Of a stretch of 5,842 nucleotides of DNA, positions 5,133 through 5,842 are shown piece after piece (the stretch's first letter is position 1; each line of letters begins with the position of its first letter). The notes beneath the pieces were generated by a model. It was not told where the DNA came from and searched no databases. It saw only the letters and a list, made by a program, of their open reading frames with translations. The translations under genes and the position numbers were made by a program. This DNA is from an uncultured Spirochaetaceae bacterium (GTDB taxonomy: Bacteria > Spirochaetota > Spirochaetia > Treponematales > Treponemataceae), in the NCBI GenBank assembly GCA_902772605.1, contig CACYBG010000046.1, positions 1 to 5,842 on the forward strand, written 5' to 3'.

Positions 5133-5842
5133 TTATTCTTCCATACCCCATAATTTATACGGATTCTTTTTCAACTCATTTTCATAAATCGATACCACAG
5201 ACCAGATGTCAAAAAACATTGTCCTGCATTTTCCGATTTGCATTTCCTTAATCAGATTTTTTTCGTAAGCCATTTTTTGGATTGTGTACCATGCTTTTAC
5301 AGGCGGATGTCCTGCTTCAATAAACCATTTTTCCGGCGGATAGATTCTGTTGATTTCTTCGCTTGGCTCAAACCGTTTGTTAATGTCCGCAGGCGTAATT
5401 GATTCAACATAGTGCATGGCAGTCAGTTTATAAATGTCCACGCCAAACAAAAGGGCTTTTCCTCCATTGTGGATTGGATAGTCAAGTCCACCTGTCACTG
5501 CTTCCATTCCATGTTTTCCCCAACCCGCCGTACTGATTGTATCACGACCGCAAAAAGTGTCCGGCAATTTTCTGAATGTGTCCGCAACAATTCCCATTGC
5601 AGTTTTTTCGGCATCTGCAGGAAGCACTTTGATTTTAACGGTAATGCCAAGTTTTTTATCTTCGTCCGTAAGTTCCATTTCCCTGCTGAGTCGCAACGCC
5701 GGCATGAAAATGCTTCCCTCGTCCGTCACCAATTCCTTGAGGGTGTCTATCAAAGTCATGGGTCCGCCTTCAAGCGTGCCGAAACTTTTTAAGGATGAAT
5801 GAACTTCAAGCGTCATGCCTTTTTCTATTCCAAGATTTATGA
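5133..5842 (-). CDS. Divergent AAC(3)-family (aminoglycoside 3-N-acetyltransferase-like) protein, 5' end cut off
   Basis: Family members transfer acetyl from acetyl-CoA to an amine; named ones modify position 3 of aminoglycosides, others act on unrelated metabolites. The first ATG, at 5816, is not the real start: the frame stays open to the window edge and the preceding residues INLGIEKG continue the family pattern LGI-x-x-G-x-x-L-x-VHSSL. Counting visible residues from 1, signatures are LEVHSSLKSF (11-20) with LEGG (23-26), GSIFMPA (42-48), a GIVADTFRKLP helix (83-93), STAGWG (103-108), ALLFGVDI (129-136) and MHYVE (142-146). At the place where typical AAC(3) enzymes have a histidine-proline-x-histidine-serine stretch before A-W-G, this protein reads GRDTISTAGWG (98-108), so those histidines are missing. 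With 235 residues visible it should total about 255-280. It is probably cytoplasmic. Membership of the fold is fairly sure; aminoglycoside resistance should not be inferred. Confidence 0.85.
   Translation of the reverse strand, partial: INLGIEKGMTLEVHSSLKSFGTLEGGPMTLIDTLKELVTDEGSIFMPALRLSREMELTDEDKKLGITVKIKVLPADAEKTAMGIVADTFRKLPDTFCGRDTISTAGWGKHGMEAVTGGLDYPIHNGGKALLFGVDIYKLTAMHYVESITPADINKRFEPSEEINRIYPPEKWFIEAGHPPVKAWYTIQKMAYEKNLIKEMQIGKCRTMFFDIWSVVSIYENELKKNPYKLWGMEE

Noticed and set aside
4502..5251. 249-codon open frame on the plus strand opposite the GNAT gene
   Set aside because: Its Phe/Ile/Cys-rich sequence shows no family motif, and it lies antisense to a convincing GNAT protein and to the ends of two other recognised genes. 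It is a shadow frame.
5243..5253. Third copy of the GATTAA leader element inside the AAC(3)-like gene
   Set aside because: Only one arm (GATTAAGGAA on the minus strand) is present; no TTAATC follows at the 11-base spacing and it lies within coding sequence.
5412..5792. 126-codon plus-strand frame opposite the AAC(3)-like gene
   Set aside because: Antisense shadow of a gene with clear family signatures.
1..5842. Mobile element, defence island, CRISPR array or phage region
   Set aside because: No transposase, integrase, repeat-spacer array, toxin-antitoxin pair or phage gene is seen, and all genes have ordinary housekeeping or general-function families.

Overview
The window holds six protein-coding genes, two of them cut by the window edges. 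Five lie on the minus strand and one on the plus strand. In coordinate order they are: a tRNA 2-thiouridylase (mnmA, 3' part missing), nicotinate phosphoribosyltransferase (pncB), a MATE-family efflux protein (plus strand), a DUF72/YecE-like protein, a GNAT acetyltransferase and an AAC(3)-family acetyltransferase (5' part missing). I see no rRNA, tRNA, CRISPR array, transposase, integrase or phage gene. Moderately low GC, tight gene packing, weak Shine-Dalgarno sequences at several starts and the mix of protein families would fit a host-associated bacterium such as a Treponema-like spirochaete. That assignment comes from overall impression, not from a marker gene, and is tentative.

Region 1 (1-915) is the 5' two thirds of mnmA plus a 174-base gap to pncB. 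The gap is richer than it looks. It carries a well-formed minus-strand sigma70-type promoter just past the pncB stop (TTGACA, 18-base spacer, TAGAAT) and a predicted leader of about 125 bases with inverted repeats. It also holds a 37-codon open frame whose stop overlaps the mnmA start as ATGA. Region 2 (916-2337) is pncB and a 183-base divergent intergenic region with promoters facing both ways. The most notable observation of the window links these two regions: the predicted 5' leaders of pncB and mnmA both carry the same palindrome, GATTAA-N11-TTAATC, with the same one-sided flank. The 26 arm and flank positions match at 24, while the 11-base centre has diverged completely. This looks like a shared operator, a conserved RNA leader stem or a small dispersed repeat.

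Region 3 (2338-4543) is the MATE transporter meeting the DUF72 gene tail to tail. Their stop codons are only four bases apart, and a hairpin covers both stops, so it probably serves as a two-way terminator. Region 4 (4544-5842) is a minus-strand run of AAC(3)-like gene, GNAT gene and DUF72 gene. A predicted promoter before the GNAT gene suggests that GNAT and DUF72 can be transcribed together without the AAC(3) gene.

Together the genes are ordinary housekeeping (tRNA wobble-uridine thiolation, NAD salvage) and general detoxification or acetylation functions. I do not see a multi-gene novel system. The points worth following are the shared pncB/mnmA leader element, the cysteine arrangement of this MnmA, and the divergent AAC(3) protein, which keeps the fold signature but lacks the family's usual histidine-proline motif.
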